From positions 1 to 64,000 of the forward strand of contig NZ_JAIVFX010000029.1 in NCBI RefSeq assembly GCF_020829625.1: a DNA stretch of 64,000 nt. Direction: 5' to 3'. The notes below the pieces were generated by a model that saw only the letters and a program-made list of their open reading frames with translations, was not told the DNA's origin and did no database searches. The number at the start of each line of letters is the position of its first letter. Position 1 is the first letter of the stretch. Both the position numbers and the translations under genes were made by a program. Positions 10,170 to 19,466 of this stretch are shown here, one piece after another. The stretch is from Nostoc sp. XA010. GTDB lineage: Bacteria; Cyanobacteriota; Cyanobacteriia; Cyanobacteriales; Nostocaceae.

Positions 10170-11480
10170 CTAAGGTTCTTGTTGCTCGATGGGAATTTCG
10201 ATTGCAAACTCTGCTCCTTGCCCAACAGAAGAAGTGCAGGTAATATTTCCTCGGTGTTTTTGGACGATAATTTGATAGCTAATTGATAATCCTAGCCCAC
10301 TACCTTTGCCCACAGGTTTTGTGGTAAAAAATGGGTTAAATAAACGCGATCGCAACGACTCTTCGATACCAGGGCCATTATCTGCGATCGCAATTTTGAC
10401 CATATTCAATGTTACTTCTGTGTGAATCCGAATTTGGGGAGTAGGGAGTAGGGAGTAGGGATTACAAGATAGATACCCACTCCCTACTCCCTCTTCTATT
10501 GCATCAATAGCATTATTCAACAGATGCATAAATACTTGGTTTAATTCACTCGCATAACAAGTGATTAGAGGCAAGTTACCATAATCTTTCACTACAGCAA
10601 TTGCGGGACGGTCTGCTGTTTCTCTGAGTCTATGTTGTAACATCACCAAAGTATTTTCAATGTCTTCATGGATATTTACCTGCTTCATCTCTGCTTCATC
10701 ATGCCGAGAAAAGTGTTGTAGCGCTAGTACAATTTCCTGAATGCGATCAGATCCTCTATACATTGCACCCATCAGGTTTTGCAGATCCTTAATCATAAAA
10801 TTCAAGTCTATATCTTTGGCTATTTGCTGAATTTTTGGTGTAGCTTTGGGATATTCCTGTTGATAAGCCTCAATCAGATTCACTAGGTCTTTTACATATT
10901 GACCAACATATTGGAGATTCCCATAAATAAAGCTGATAGGGTTATTAATCTCATGAGCAAGCCCAGCCACTAACTGTCCCAGCGCCACCATCTTTTCGTT
11001 CTGAATCTGTTGAACTTGAGAGGCTTTCAAGTCGTTAAGAGCCTGTTGGAGTAAAAAGTTTTTTTCTTGCAGTTTAACTTGAAGCAAACGTAAATTAATC
11101 TGATTTTCAATTCGCAACACAACCTCTGCCCCATGAAAAGGTTTTGCAATATAATCTACACCACCAACATCAAAGGCTTTTACTTTATCTACAACATCAT
11201 CCAGGGCGCTAATAAAAATTACTGGGACTTCAGAAGTTTTCTCATCAGCTTTCAACTGTTGACAAACTTGATAGCCATCCATGTCGGGCATATTGATATC
11301 CAGTAAAATCACATCTGGCAAAACCATTTGGCACGCAGTCAGTGCCATTTTACCGTTTAAGGCTTTGCGAACTTCAAAACCTTGCGTAGTCAACATCGCT
11401 GATAAAAGCCGCAAATTATCTGGGGTATCATCGACCACTAAAATATTTCTTTTATGATGATTAATTTGATTTAAATTCAT
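10170..11480 (-). CDS. Response regulator-histidine kinase (REC-HisKA-HATPase)
   Basis: A 436-residue cytoplasmic protein. Its receiver domain (about 12-130; VVDDTPDN, VILLDINMPDMDGY, YIAKPF) is joined by a coiled coil to a kinase core with H-box GLAHEINNPISFIYGN, N-box HLLNNAIDAIEE and G-boxes DNGPGI and GKGSGLGLSI. Directly after the N-box a segment of about 16 residues (GVGSGYLSCNPYSLLP) is encoded by GGGAGTAGGGAGTAGGGA and its inverted counterpart, a dispersed repeat inserted in frame. It is transcribed in the same direction as the REC-GGDEF-EAL gene, 336 bp further upstream, and may belong to the same signalling group. Confidence 0.88.
   Translation of the reverse strand: MNLNQINHHKRNILVVDDTPDNLRLLSAMLTTQGFEVRKALNGKMALTACQMVLPDVILLDINMPDMDGYQVCQQLKADEKTSEVPVIFISALDDVVDKVKAFDVGGVDYIAKPFHGAEVVLRIENQINLRLLQVKLQEKNFLLQQALNDLKASQVQQIQNEKMVALGQLVAGLAHEINNPISFIYGNLQYVGQYVKDLVNLIEAYQQEYPKATPKIQQIAKDIDLNFMIKDLQNLMGAMYRGSDRIQEIVLALQHFSRHDEAEMKQVNIHEDIENTLVMLQHRLRETADRPAIAVVKDYGNLPLITCYASELNQVFMHLLNNAIDAIEEGVGSGYLSCNPYSLLPTPQIRIHTEVTLNMVKIAIADNGPGIEESLRSRLFNPFFTTKPVGKGSGLGLSISYQIIVQKHRGNITCTSSVGQGAEFAIEIPIEQQEP
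10436..10496. repeat. Heptamer-type repeat inside a kinase gene
   Basis: Tandem GGGAGTA units (10438-10461) followed after a short spacer by the inverted form (ACTCCCTACTCCCTC). The same unit occurs between genes (25.7 kb). Here it is in frame in the HATPase domain, just after the N-box. Confidence 0.75.
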
Positions 11481-11816
11481 TATGTATAAAAAACTATGTT
11501 TGTAATAGTTGAAAATAGTAAATACTTATTTGAAATAGCACTGAGTTTTTTTTATCAATTTCACTGGAATACTGGTATTTCTAGTCTAAATTCCACAGTG
11601 ATTGAGAGTTTTACAGGCTACCACAGCTATAGTACTCCTAAATAATTCGTTGGCGTTAGCCTGCGGCAACCGTGCTACGCCTCTACGATAATTTTCACAA
11701 CTCAAATAGGATTGTATTAGTCAATTAGGAACTTTGCGAATTTGATAGCGTGCTTACAGCAGTATATTATCTAGCCGAGCGTCAAGAATTAAATTTTTAT
11801 AGGTGTTATTTGATAG
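11481..11816. other. Intergenic region with one palindromic repeat
   Basis: 336 bp between two same-strand signalling genes. It is AT-rich and carries a dispersed repeat at about 11649-11693 (CGTTGGCGTTAGCCTGCGGC followed by CTACGCCTCTACGA) like those at 21.55, 30.32 and 43.0 kb. I see no gene and no convincing terminator. Confidence 0.6.
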
Positions 11817-13652
11817 CTACCATTGAGGTGATACGGCAAGTAATTTAATAACCAATTGTTGTTCTATGGGTTTAGAAAATAGATATCCTTGAGCAAAATT
11901 ACAATTTAAACTTCTCAATTGGGCTAGCTGTTCTTGTGTTTCGACACCTTCAGCGATCGCACTCATCCCCATTGAGTTGGCAATACCAATCATTGCTGGT
12001 ACTAGTCCCATATTCTCTTTATTTTCCTGCATACGTTTAACGAAAGATTTATCAATTTTGAGGGCATTAAAAGGAAAATTGTGTAGGTAACTCAAAGAGG
12101 AATATCCTGTACCAAAATCATCCATAATCAACTTGATTTTGCGCTGCTTTAGTTGTTGAAGAATTATTTCAATTGCATTAGTATTTTCCATAATTACACT
12201 TTCTGTAATTTCTAATTCTAAGTATGCAGGATTTATTTTATTTTCATAAATTATTCGGTCAATTTGTTCTACTAAATTAGGCTGTAAAAATAACCGTGCG
12301 CTCAAATTGACACTCATAGTTAGAGGTTCTGGTGTCACTGGATAATGTTGCCAGATGCTCAGTTGATGACAAGCTGACTGTAATACCCAAGTATTGATGG
12401 CATTAATCAAACCTGTTTCTTCTGCCACAGGAATAAATTCTATGGGAGAAACCAGACCGCGAATCGGATGTTGCCAGCGTACCAAGGCTTCAAATCCAGA
12501 AATTCTGCCTGTAACTAGGGAAACAATTGGCTGATAGTAAACGAGGAATTCTTGTCTTTCAACAGCCCTTCGCAGATCATTTTCTAACTCTAAAAGGTGA
12601 ATAGCTTCTTGATGCATTGCTGGATTGAAAACGTGATATTTGGCTCTTCCTTGAGCCTTAGCCCGATACATTGCTGTATCAGCATCCCGCAGCAAATACT
12701 CTGGGTGTTCGTAATCTTTATTACCCCAACTAATCCCAATACTGGCATTCATGAATACTTCATATCTGGACAGCTTAAAAGCGAGTGATAGCTGTTGCAG
12801 AATCTGTTCGGCAACTTGAATTGCCATATTGATATCTGTGATATTTTCTAGGAGAATTCCAAATTCGTCACCGCCCAATCGTGCTAGAGTATGAGTAGGT
12901 ATCAGACATGCTTGCAGGCGGTAAGCGATCGCTATCAGCAATTCATCTCCCACTAGATGTCCAAGGGAATCATTGATAACTTTGAAGCGATCGCAGTCCA
13001 AAAAAAGGATTGCAAACTGATAACTAGATTGTTCCTTGGCTCGATTTAAAGCATTTTTTAGTCGCCTAATAAACAAAACTCGGTTTGGTAATCCAGTTAG
13101 GGAATCATGCAGCGCCATGTCTAGCAGTTGACTTTGCAATTTCTGGCGAGAATTGATTTCTCCTTGGAGCTTTTGCAGAGTTTTTTCTAGCTCCCCAGTT
13201 CGCTGTTTTACTCGATCTTCCAATTCAACATTTAGCTTCAATATTTCTAATCGCGCTGACCTCAATGCCAGTTGATTTTGCACGCGCACTAAAACTTCTT
13301 GGAACTCAAAAGGTTTGGTGATGTAGTCTACACCACCAACCTTAAAGGCTTTCACTTTGTCAAAAACATCATCTAAAGCGCTAATAAAAATCACCGGAAT
13401 ATCGGCTGTTAGCTCACAAGCTTTTAAGGTCTGACAAACTTCATAGCCATCTACTTCTGGCATCATAATATCAAGTAGAATCAAATCCGGTAATACTGTT
13501 TGAGTTGCTGTCAGTGCCATTTGCCAATTCAAGGCTTTACGAACGTTATACCCTTCCCTTGTCAATATGGAGGATAAAACCCGGAGGTTATCCGCCATAT
13601 CATCAACGATCAAAATATCTTTTTTATTAGGGTCTAAATGCTCGTAATTCAT
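11817..13652 (-). CDS. REC-GGDEF-EAL cyclic-di-GMP signalling protein
   Basis: A 611-residue response regulator with an output that could make and/or break c-di-GMP. The receiver (about 10-130) has LILLDIMMPEVDGY and ITKPFEF; a short coiled coil follows; the GGDEF domain shows the intact active-site motif LARLGGDEFGIL (about residue 255); the EAL domain shows GFEALVRWQHP (about 387) and DDFGTGYSSLSYL, ending with the late-loop AEGVETQEQ. Both catalytic signatures look intact, so either activity is possible. The start ATG 13652 overlaps the stop of the upstream hybrid kinase by 4 bases, so the kinase is its likely partner. Confidence 0.93.
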   Translation of the reverse strand: MNYEHLDPNKKDILIVDDMADNLRVLSSILTREGYNVRKALNWQMALTATQTVLPDLILLDIMMPEVDGYEVCQTLKACELTADIPVIFISALDDVFDKVKAFKVGGVDYITKPFEFQEVLVRVQNQLALRSARLEILKLNVELEDRVKQRTGELEKTLQKLQGEINSRQKLQSQLLDMALHDSLTGLPNRVLFIRRLKNALNRAKEQSSYQFAILFLDCDRFKVINDSLGHLVGDELLIAIAYRLQACLIPTHTLARLGGDEFGILLENITDINMAIQVAEQILQQLSLAFKLSRYEVFMNASIGISWGNKDYEHPEYLLRDADTAMYRAKAQGRAKYHVFNPAMHQEAIHLLELENDLRRAVERQEFLVYYQPIVSLVTGRISGFEALVRWQHPIRGLVSPIEFIPVAEETGLINAINTWVLQSACHQLSIWQHYPVTPEPLTMSVNLSARLFLQPNLVEQIDRIIYENKINPAYLELEITESVIMENTNAIEIILQQLKQRKIKLIMDDFGTGYSSLSYLHNFPFNALKIDKSFVKRMQENKENMGLVPAMIGIANSMGMSAIAEGVETQEQLAQLRSLNCNFAQGYLFSKPIEQQLVIKLLAVSPQW

Positions 13653-16600
13653 TCTACGTTTGTTTTAGTCAATTCCATGATTTTCTCAAACTGGTAGTTA
13701 TTCGCTAAATCCCTGATAACATTAAAAACTTGACTATTATCTGATGGAATTTGCTTGAGTAACTCTAAAATCATTTCATCGCTACAGCTAGCTGCGGCAT
13801 AGTAAATCTGTTGAAGCCACTCAGGTGACATTTGTGATAAACGGCTCAGGAGTTCGGTAACACTGATAAATATCTGTGTAGGTTGATCGACAACTGTTGT
13901 GTTTGTGGTTTCTACTTGGTTGGTATACTTTACACCCAAATGTTGGCTCAGTTTTTCCAATAATACTTCTTGTCTGAATGGCTTGCGAATAAAATCATCA
14001 CAGCCAATAGATAAAATTTTCTGGCGTTCTTCTTCAAAGGCGCTAGCAGTTAGGGCAATAACGATCGTGTGTGTATTGGAGTAACTCTGCTCTGCCCCAG
14101 ATAAGTCCGAAGGGGGAGCCAGGGCTGTTGGCGATCGCTTTGTGGACGCATCATTTGCATCATTTTCCATGACACCAGTTGCTTCTAGGGTGGGAGACGC
14201 TGCGCCTAGCTGGCTTTTGAATAGGGGTACAACTTTGAGTTCGGACTCGCCGGAATCGGGGAATCCTCCTGCAAGGTACTGGCTCCCCGATGAAAGCAGC
14301 TGTTCCGAGTTTGGGAACCTCCGTAATCCATTGACTACCCCATACTCTCTTTGTTTACCTTTAATTATTCTTGTGGCTTCGTAACCGTCCATGACTGGCA
14401 TTCGCATATCCATAAAAATTAAGTGTGGTTGCCAAGATTCCCAATTAGCAACTGCTTCACTACCATCTGTAGCTTCTCTGACTTCAAAGCCAACAGATGT
14501 AAGAATTTTAACTAGCAACAATCGGCTTTCTTTGGAGTCGTCAACTACTAAGATGCGGTATGCTTTCTCAGTCGGTGCTAAAGCTAGAATTTGGTATTTA
14601 ATTTGGTTTATTGGGATTTCTCTGGGGCAAGCTAGAGCAATCTCAATATTAAAGACAAATCTACTACCGACACCCGGTATACTGTTGACAGTGATATCTC
14701 CTCCCATCAGTTGCACGTATTTCCGGCTAATCGCCAAACCCAGTCCCGTCCCTTGTTGGGATTTTCTGCCGATTTCGGTTTGCTCAAAAGCTTCAAACAA
14801 CAAGTCCATTTCTTGTGGGGCAATACCGCAGCCAGTATCTTGTATCTCGAACAAGAGATGAGGGGGATGAAGAATTTGCTCCCTCATCTCCCCTTGCTCG
14901 CCAGTTTCCCAGCCCCCAGCCCCTAGTCTCACCCTTAGTGTCACCCTCCCACTATTAGTAAATTTAATGGCATTCCCCAAGAGGTTAAGCAAGACTTGAC
15001 ACAGTTTAATTTCGTCCGTTTCTATGTATTTAGGAATGTTTTGTGCATATTCAAACACTAGTTCTAAATTTTTAGATGCAGCACCTGCGTGTTGCATCTT
15101 TTCTAACTTATTCAATACATGAATTAAGTCAAAGCTGCTGCTATTTAATGTGATTCTGCCAGCTTCGATTTTGGACATTTCTAGAATGTCGTTAATTAAG
15201 TTGAGTAGATGTTCGCCAGCCCGATTAATAATTGCTAAATTTTCTTGATGTTCGCCAGACAGGGAATAATCTCGGCTCATGACTTGGCTAAAACCGAGAA
15301 TGGCATTGAGTGGGGTACGCAGTTCGTGGCTCATATTAGCAAGGAATTCGCTTTTGGCGAGGTTAGCGGCGGTGCTTCGCGCCGCTTCACGAATGGCTGC
15401 TTGTTGTTCTTGTGCGGCAATTTTTTGCGATTGAATTAGTTCTTGTTGGGTGATTTGCAGTTGCTCGATAGCTTGCTGGAACTGTTCAGTACGTTTTTTT
15501 ACTTGAGTCTCTAAGGTGCGATTGTATTCTGCTAATAAGTTTTCTGCTTGTTTGCGTTGGGTAATATCAAAAAATGTAGCGATCGCAAAAGCAAGATTTT
15601 CTGATTCATCATAAATTGGCTTTCCCAAAACTTCAATGGGAATACTCTTGTCAAAATGGCGAATTTCCATATCATCGATCCTGGCGCTTTCCCCAAGCAA
15701 TGCTCTCAATATCGGCAGGCGATCGCTGGGGTAAAGTTGATCTGTCCCAGCAAGGTAAGCTTGATATACCTCTGACAATTTTTCGCTGCTAACTTTTGCG
15801 ATCGCTCCTTGACCAAGAATTTGCTGCCCAATTTTATTTGTATAATAAGGTTCACCTTCAGCATCTATAATAAATACACCTATTGGCATAGCTTCTAAAA
15901 ATTGAGTTAGCCGACTCTGACTCTGAGATAGCGCCTCATTTAAGACTTGCATCTGAGCATTCTTTGCTTCTAAAGTATTGAACGATACTTGGAGTTGCTT
16001 TGCCATAGTTTCAAATGACTTGGCTAGTTCTCCCAGTTCATCAGAACGCTGAATTTCTGGTATTTGCTCCCATTCACCTTTAGCAATTTTCTTCGCTGAT
16101 GTATTTAATTCTAAAATCGGCTTAATTACCCAGCGACTAGTCAAAATCCCAATTCTTGTAGCGACTAAAAAAGCAATTATGCACAGCAAAATAGTGATGT
16201 GGGTGTTAGCGTTAATTTGCTTCATAAATTCGCCTTCGGGAATCACCGCTACTATTAGCCAATCTAAACCTAGTTCATCCCTCCAGTTTTTTACCTGCAC
16301 AAAATAACGCATTCCATCGGCGGTAAAACTTAGCTGTTGCTTCTCTCCAACAAACTTAAGACTGCCAAAGCGTTTGATCAAAGACTGTGTTGTGAGTCTA
16401 ATTAAAGAATTTTGACTATCTAATGCTGATAGACGTTTTCCTTTACCATTAATAATGGTATATGGTGGCTCGCTAGTCGAAGAAGCCACTATTAACCCAG
16501 AACGCTCTAAAATAAAAGTTTTACCCGAATCATTAATCTTTGAAGTGGTTAAAAAATTGCCGATTTGTGATAAAAGCAAATCAACACTAATCACCCCAAC

Positions 16601-17266
16601 AAATTTGCGATTTTTATCGTAAACAGGATAGCTGGAAGATATGGATATAATTTCTGGTTTATCTTCCCATTGATAAATTTGACTCCAAACTCGTTTACCT
16701 GATTTGACTGGATCTGTATACCAAGCTTCTAGGCGAGGATCGTAATTTTTAACTTCCTGTAAATGGCGGCGATTTCCTTGGTTGTCTGTAGGGTAAACAT
16801 AAAGTTTGCCGAGGCCATGCTTTTCGCTAACTTCATTAATTAAGACCTTGCCATTATCTAAACGTTCAACACCGATAAATTCACCTTTGGAATTGGCAAA
16901 GCTGTTATAGCCAACATTGAAAACCTGCATTTGTTTCCAAAAGTAATTGCCGGTGGTTTGAAAATCCGAAAGATTGAGCAAACCTAGCTCAATCGCATCT
17001 AAGTTGATTTGATTAATTTGCTTCGGGGTTGTTAAATAGCTATCAAGATGCTGTTCAATGCGATCGCAGATTTCATTTTCTAATTGAGTAGCAAGCTCCG
17101 TTACCGCTTTTTGACCGTTTTGATACGAAAGATAGCCCACAAGTCCCACCGCGCCACAAATTTGCAATATAAAGGGCACAATTAGAACATACCTCAGGGG
17201 CATATTGGCATAAAGTTTGCCAACTAAGCGATTAATAGATTTGATGGGCTGAACTTTGGATAACAT
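13649..17266 (-). CDS. Membrane-bound CACHE-HAMP-PAS hybrid histidine kinase
   Basis: A 1205-residue sensor. An N-terminal transmembrane helix (about 25-45) and a second (about 355-375) bracket a periplasmic dCACHE-type sensor; then HAMP (to about 430), coiled coil, PAS (about 460-570), HisKA with NMSHELRTPLNAILGFSQVM (about 640), HATPase, a receiver domain (VVDDSKESR, IFMDMRMPVMDGY, FIRKPF) and a 60-residue helical tail lacking an obvious HPt histidine. Two in-frame repeat insertions are visible: about 23 residues in the HATPase (GAGGWETGEQGEM onwards) and about 95 residues between helix 3 and strand 4 of the receiver. The stop overlaps the start of the GGDEF-EAL gene, so the pair is translationally coupled. 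Confidence 0.9.
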   Translation of the reverse strand: MLSKVQPIKSINRLVGKLYANMPLRYVLIVPFILQICGAVGLVGYLSYQNGQKAVTELATQLENEICDRIEQHLDSYLTTPKQINQINLDAIELGLLNLSDFQTTGNYFWKQMQVFNVGYNSFANSKGEFIGVERLDNGKVLINEVSEKHGLGKLYVYPTDNQGNRRHLQEVKNYDPRLEAWYTDPVKSGKRVWSQIYQWEDKPEIISISSSYPVYDKNRKFVGVISVDLLLSQIGNFLTTSKINDSGKTFILERSGLIVASSTSEPPYTIINGKGKRLSALDSQNSLIRLTTQSLIKRFGSLKFVGEKQQLSFTADGMRYFVQVKNWRDELGLDWLIVAVIPEGEFMKQINANTHITILLCIIAFLVATRIGILTSRWVIKPILELNTSAKKIAKGEWEQIPEIQRSDELGELAKSFETMAKQLQVSFNTLEAKNAQMQVLNEALSQSQSRLTQFLEAMPIGVFIIDAEGEPYYTNKIGQQILGQGAIAKVSSEKLSEVYQAYLAGTDQLYPSDRLPILRALLGESARIDDMEIRHFDKSIPIEVLGKPIYDESENLAFAIATFFDITQRKQAENLLAEYNRTLETQVKKRTEQFQQAIEQLQITQQELIQSQKIAAQEQQAAIREAARSTAANLAKSEFLANMSHELRTPLNAILGFSQVMSRDYSLSGEHQENLAIINRAGEHLLNLINDILEMSKIEAGRITLNSSSFDLIHVLNKLEKMQHAGAASKNLELVFEYAQNIPKYIETDEIKLCQVLLNLLGNAIKFTNSGRVTLRVRLGAGGWETGEQGEMREQILHPPHLLFEIQDTGCGIAPQEMDLLFEAFEQTEIGRKSQQGTGLGLAISRKYVQLMGGDITVNSIPGVGSRFVFNIEIALACPREIPINQIKYQILALAPTEKAYRILVVDDSKESRLLLVKILTSVGFEVREATDGSEAVANWESWQPHLIFMDMRMPVMDGYEATRIIKGKQREYGVVNGLRRFPNSEQLLSSGSQYLAGGFPDSGESELKVVPLFKSQLGAASPTLEATGVMENDANDASTKRSPTALAPPSDLSGAEQSYSNTHTIVIALTASAFEEERQKILSIGCDDFIRKPFRQEVLLEKLSQHLGVKYTNQVETTNTTVVDQPTQIFISVTELLSRLSQMSPEWLQQIYYAAASCSDEMILELLKQIPSDNSQVFNVIRDLANNYQFEKIMELTKTNVE
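14066..14355. repeat. Repeat-derived insertion splitting a receiver domain in frame
   Basis: Within the hybrid kinase gene the receiver sequence jumps from IIKGKQ to IVIALTASAF with about 95 foreign residues between. The inserted DNA contains inverted arms (ATCGGGGA near 14257 and TCCCCGAT near 14293) and a GGGAGACGCTGCGCCTAG piece typical of the dispersed palindromic repeats. No stop codon is introduced. Confidence 0.7.
14860..14936. repeat. G/C-rich repeat in frame in a HATPase domain
   Basis: GATGAGGGGGATGAAG, then CCCTCATCTCCCCTTGC and CCCAGCCCCCAGCCCC: the same low-complexity units found at 2.86 kb and between genes. They encode extra residues between GRVTLRVRL and the G1-box strand LLFEIQDTGCGI. 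Confidence 0.7.
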
Positions 17267-17803
17267 TGTTGTTTATTCTTCCCCAGCATATTAGGGGTAT
17301 TTTTGCCATATCAGCTACATTTAACATCAGGATAATTACGGCTTATTATGCATTTACTATGACATCTTTTTAAATGTAGAGTATAAAAAACTACAAAACT
17401 TTTTTCTTCTACTTTTTTGACTAGCTAAATTCCTCCAAGGTCTAATTTTCAGACTTAGCAACGCCGATAGCGAGTCTTGCCTGCGGCACAGTGAGCGAAC
17501 GAGCGTCAATAACCCGTCGTAGATATTGCACCTGAATTAACTCAGTTTTATCCGATTTTCTCGGATGAAATGAAATTTAACCGATAAGCTACAGTATGCC
17601 ATTGTAAAATTCAGGTCGTCATTAGTACCCAATCCAAAATTTAATTTTTAATTGCTGATGTCTTAATTTTCTGGACTGAAAACCCTTGGACTTATATAAA
17701 AATTAAGTACAACAATTTTAAAATTTTCATATAAATACAGAGTAAAAATAAAAAAACCTAAAAAAATTTACTAAATATTTTTTATTTTAAATAAATGTTA
17801 ATT
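17267..17803. other. AT-rich intergenic region
   Basis: 537 bp between two minus-strand genes. One dispersed palindromic-type repeat lies at about 17457-17515 (AACGCCGATAGCGAGTC, then GCCTGCGGCACAGTGAGCG). The last 150 bases before the MOSC gene stop are almost pure A/T. The promoter of the hybrid kinase must lie in the part next to 17266, but I cannot assign boxes. Confidence 0.6.
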
Positions 17804-18592
17804 TTATTGTGGAAATATGTCAACCTCATCGCCGATTTGTAAAATTTTTCCGGCTGACGATGGAGCTAATTGGGTATTGACACTCAATCTGTAAAAGTGA
17901 TTAAAAGGCGATGAAGCAACCCAATTTGGTAGAGTTGCTTGTCGCTGGGTTGCAAAGATTTTTTGAAAGTTTGGGTAAGCTTTTCCTAAATAAGAATCGC
18001 GTGTTGGGACTATACAACGCTGACATGGATTAACCCCAAAAAAATCTACATCTCCCACTCGAAAGGAGACTAAATCACCTTGTTCACTAAATAGCCGATC
18101 TTCCCAAAATGCTGGTACACCATCAATCTCGATGTTGGCACGCATCCGACGGCGTATTTCATCTACACTTAAACCGGGAAACCAAGAAGCTACTTCTGCC
18201 AATGTTGCTGTACTAATTACCGTTGGTCCAGGTGAGTATGTATCGTCAGGAAAACCCATCAGAGAATTTTGCCTTAATGTGACAGCAAACTCAAAAAAAT
18301 CACTCATAGTTGCTTCTAATGCTGGCCGTTCCTCATCCAAATGAAAAATTTGTTGTGAGTCGCCGCCTGGGATGTGCAACGAGATAGTTCTATTTAAGAG
18401 TGCAAATTGCGCTCTTAATACATTGATTTTAGCATGACGTTTGCCATTAACAAATCTATCCTGTTCGTCAAAAATGGCAAACTCGCGGTCATGCTGTAGT
18501 GCGCCACTGGCAAGAACTCTAGCGTTTTCAACTTCAACACCATCCAGTGACTTAACCGGATACAGTAAAATCTTGGCTAGGTAAGGCATCAT
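17804..18592 (-). CDS. MOSC domain protein
   Basis: A 262-residue protein with the N-terminal MOSC beta-barrel (YPVKSLDGVEVENA; DREFAIFDEQDRFVNGK) followed by the MOSC domain, in which the conserved Cys sits in GVNPCQRCIVPTRD (about 190-203). MOSC proteins bind sulfur/molybdenum-cofactor-type groups (for example the tail of Moco sulfurase and YcbX/mARC-like enzymes that reduce N-hydroxylated compounds). Length fits a stand-alone YcbX-like protein without a ferredoxin domain. Two ATGs in tandem (18592 and 18589) are possible starts. Substrate unknown. Confidence 0.88.
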   Translation of the reverse strand: MMPYLAKILLYPVKSLDGVEVENARVLASGALQHDREFAIFDEQDRFVNGKRHAKINVLRAQFALLNRTISLHIPGGDSQQIFHLDEERPALEATMSDFFEFAVTLRQNSLMGFPDDTYSPGPTVISTATLAEVASWFPGLSVDEIRRRMRANIEIDGVPAFWEDRLFSEQGDLVSFRVGDVDFFGVNPCQRCIVPTRDSYLGKAYPNFQKIFATQRQATLPNWVASSPFNHFYRLSVNTQLAPSSAGKILQIGDEVDIFPQ

Positions 18593-18599
18593 AGCATTG

Positions 18600-18745
18600 A
18601 GAGGCAGGGGGCAGGGGGCAGGGGGCAGGGGGCAGGGGAAGAATTTCTAACTCTTGATTAATGACTAATGACTAATGACCAATGACTAATGACCAATGAC
18701 TAATGACCAATGACTAATGACCAATGACTAATGACCAATGATTAA
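18600..18745. repeat. Two tandem short-repeat arrays
   Basis: First, CAGGGGG units repeated about five times (18604-18640). Second, alternating ATGACTA / ATGACCA heptamers (about 18658-18745), about a dozen units. These are the short tandemly repeated repetitive (STRR) sequences typical of heterocystous cyanobacteria. They lie upstream of the MOSC gene and downstream of the signal peptidase gene start-to-stop direction, so they are noncoding. Confidence 0.85.
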
Positions 18746-18824
18746 TGACTCCCCTGGTTTTCCGAACAAATAAGCACTCGCGTTACTTGTTCAACCAGGG
18801 GAGCGTCAATAATAATATTGTTAA

Positions 18825-19466
18825 TTATGGATATATTGGCGATTTATCTATTCCTCCAACATGATTTAGAGGCCAGAAGCGAACTACAGCCCGTCCAATA
18901 ATATTCTCGCGGGGGACGACACCCCAGCAACGACCATCGTAACTATTGTTACGATTATCACCTAGTACTAAATATGAATCAGTTGGTATAGTCTGGGGTT
19001 TCGCCAAAAAAGGTGGCTGTGGCCCTGATTGGCAAACATCAATAACTGTAGTCTGACCAGAACTAAGGTAATTGACTTCTGGGAGGGGTTTGTTATTGAT
19101 ATAGACTTTGCCATCCTTAAGTTGTACTTTTTCTCCAGGTAAGCCAATTACACGTTTAATGAAAGCATCTTGGTATTGTTCTTTTTGTAGCTCTTTTGTA
19201 GGCGAAAATACTACAATATCTCCCCGTTGCGGGTCAGCAAATTTATACTTCAACTTATCGACAATGATTTTATCTGCCTCCCACTGGTTTGGCGTACCAT
19301 GCAGAGTCGGTTCCATCGATCCAGAAGGAATCCAGCGTGCTTCAGCAACAAAGGTACGAATTCCCAGAGCTAAAACAATGCTCAATACAATTGTTCTACC
19401 TAGCTCTGCGATCCAAGAATTATCGGGTTGTTGACTAGAGTTGTTATCAGACACTTTATTTTGCAT
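18825..19466 (-). CDS. lepB: Signal peptidase I
   Basis: Membrane serine protease that removes signal peptides from exported proteins. The 213-residue sequence has a single N-terminal membrane helix (TIVLSIVLALGIRTFVAEA), the catalytic Ser in IPSGSMEPT (Ser50) and the general-base Lys in FIKRVIGLPGE (Lys104), followed by the conserved LGDNRNNSYDGRCWG box. Length matches cyanobacterial and Gram-positive type I peptidases with one helix. Start is ATG 19466. A single gene, with repeat arrays on its 3' side. Confidence 0.95.
   Translation of the reverse strand: MQNKVSDNNSSQQPDNSWIAELGRTIVLSIVLALGIRTFVAEARWIPSGSMEPTLHGTPNQWEADKIIVDKLKYKFADPQRGDIVVFSPTKELQKEQYQDAFIKRVIGLPGEKVQLKDGKVYINNKPLPEVNYLSSGQTTVIDVCQSGPQPPFLAKPQTIPTDSYLVLGDNRNNSYDGRCWGVVPRENIIGRAVVRFWPLNHVGGIDKSPIYP

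Noticed and set aside
10010..10225. 71-codon minus-strand frame overlapping the end of the REC-kinase gene
   Set aside because: It overlaps the real gene in another frame and consists mostly of repeat and AT-rich sequence.
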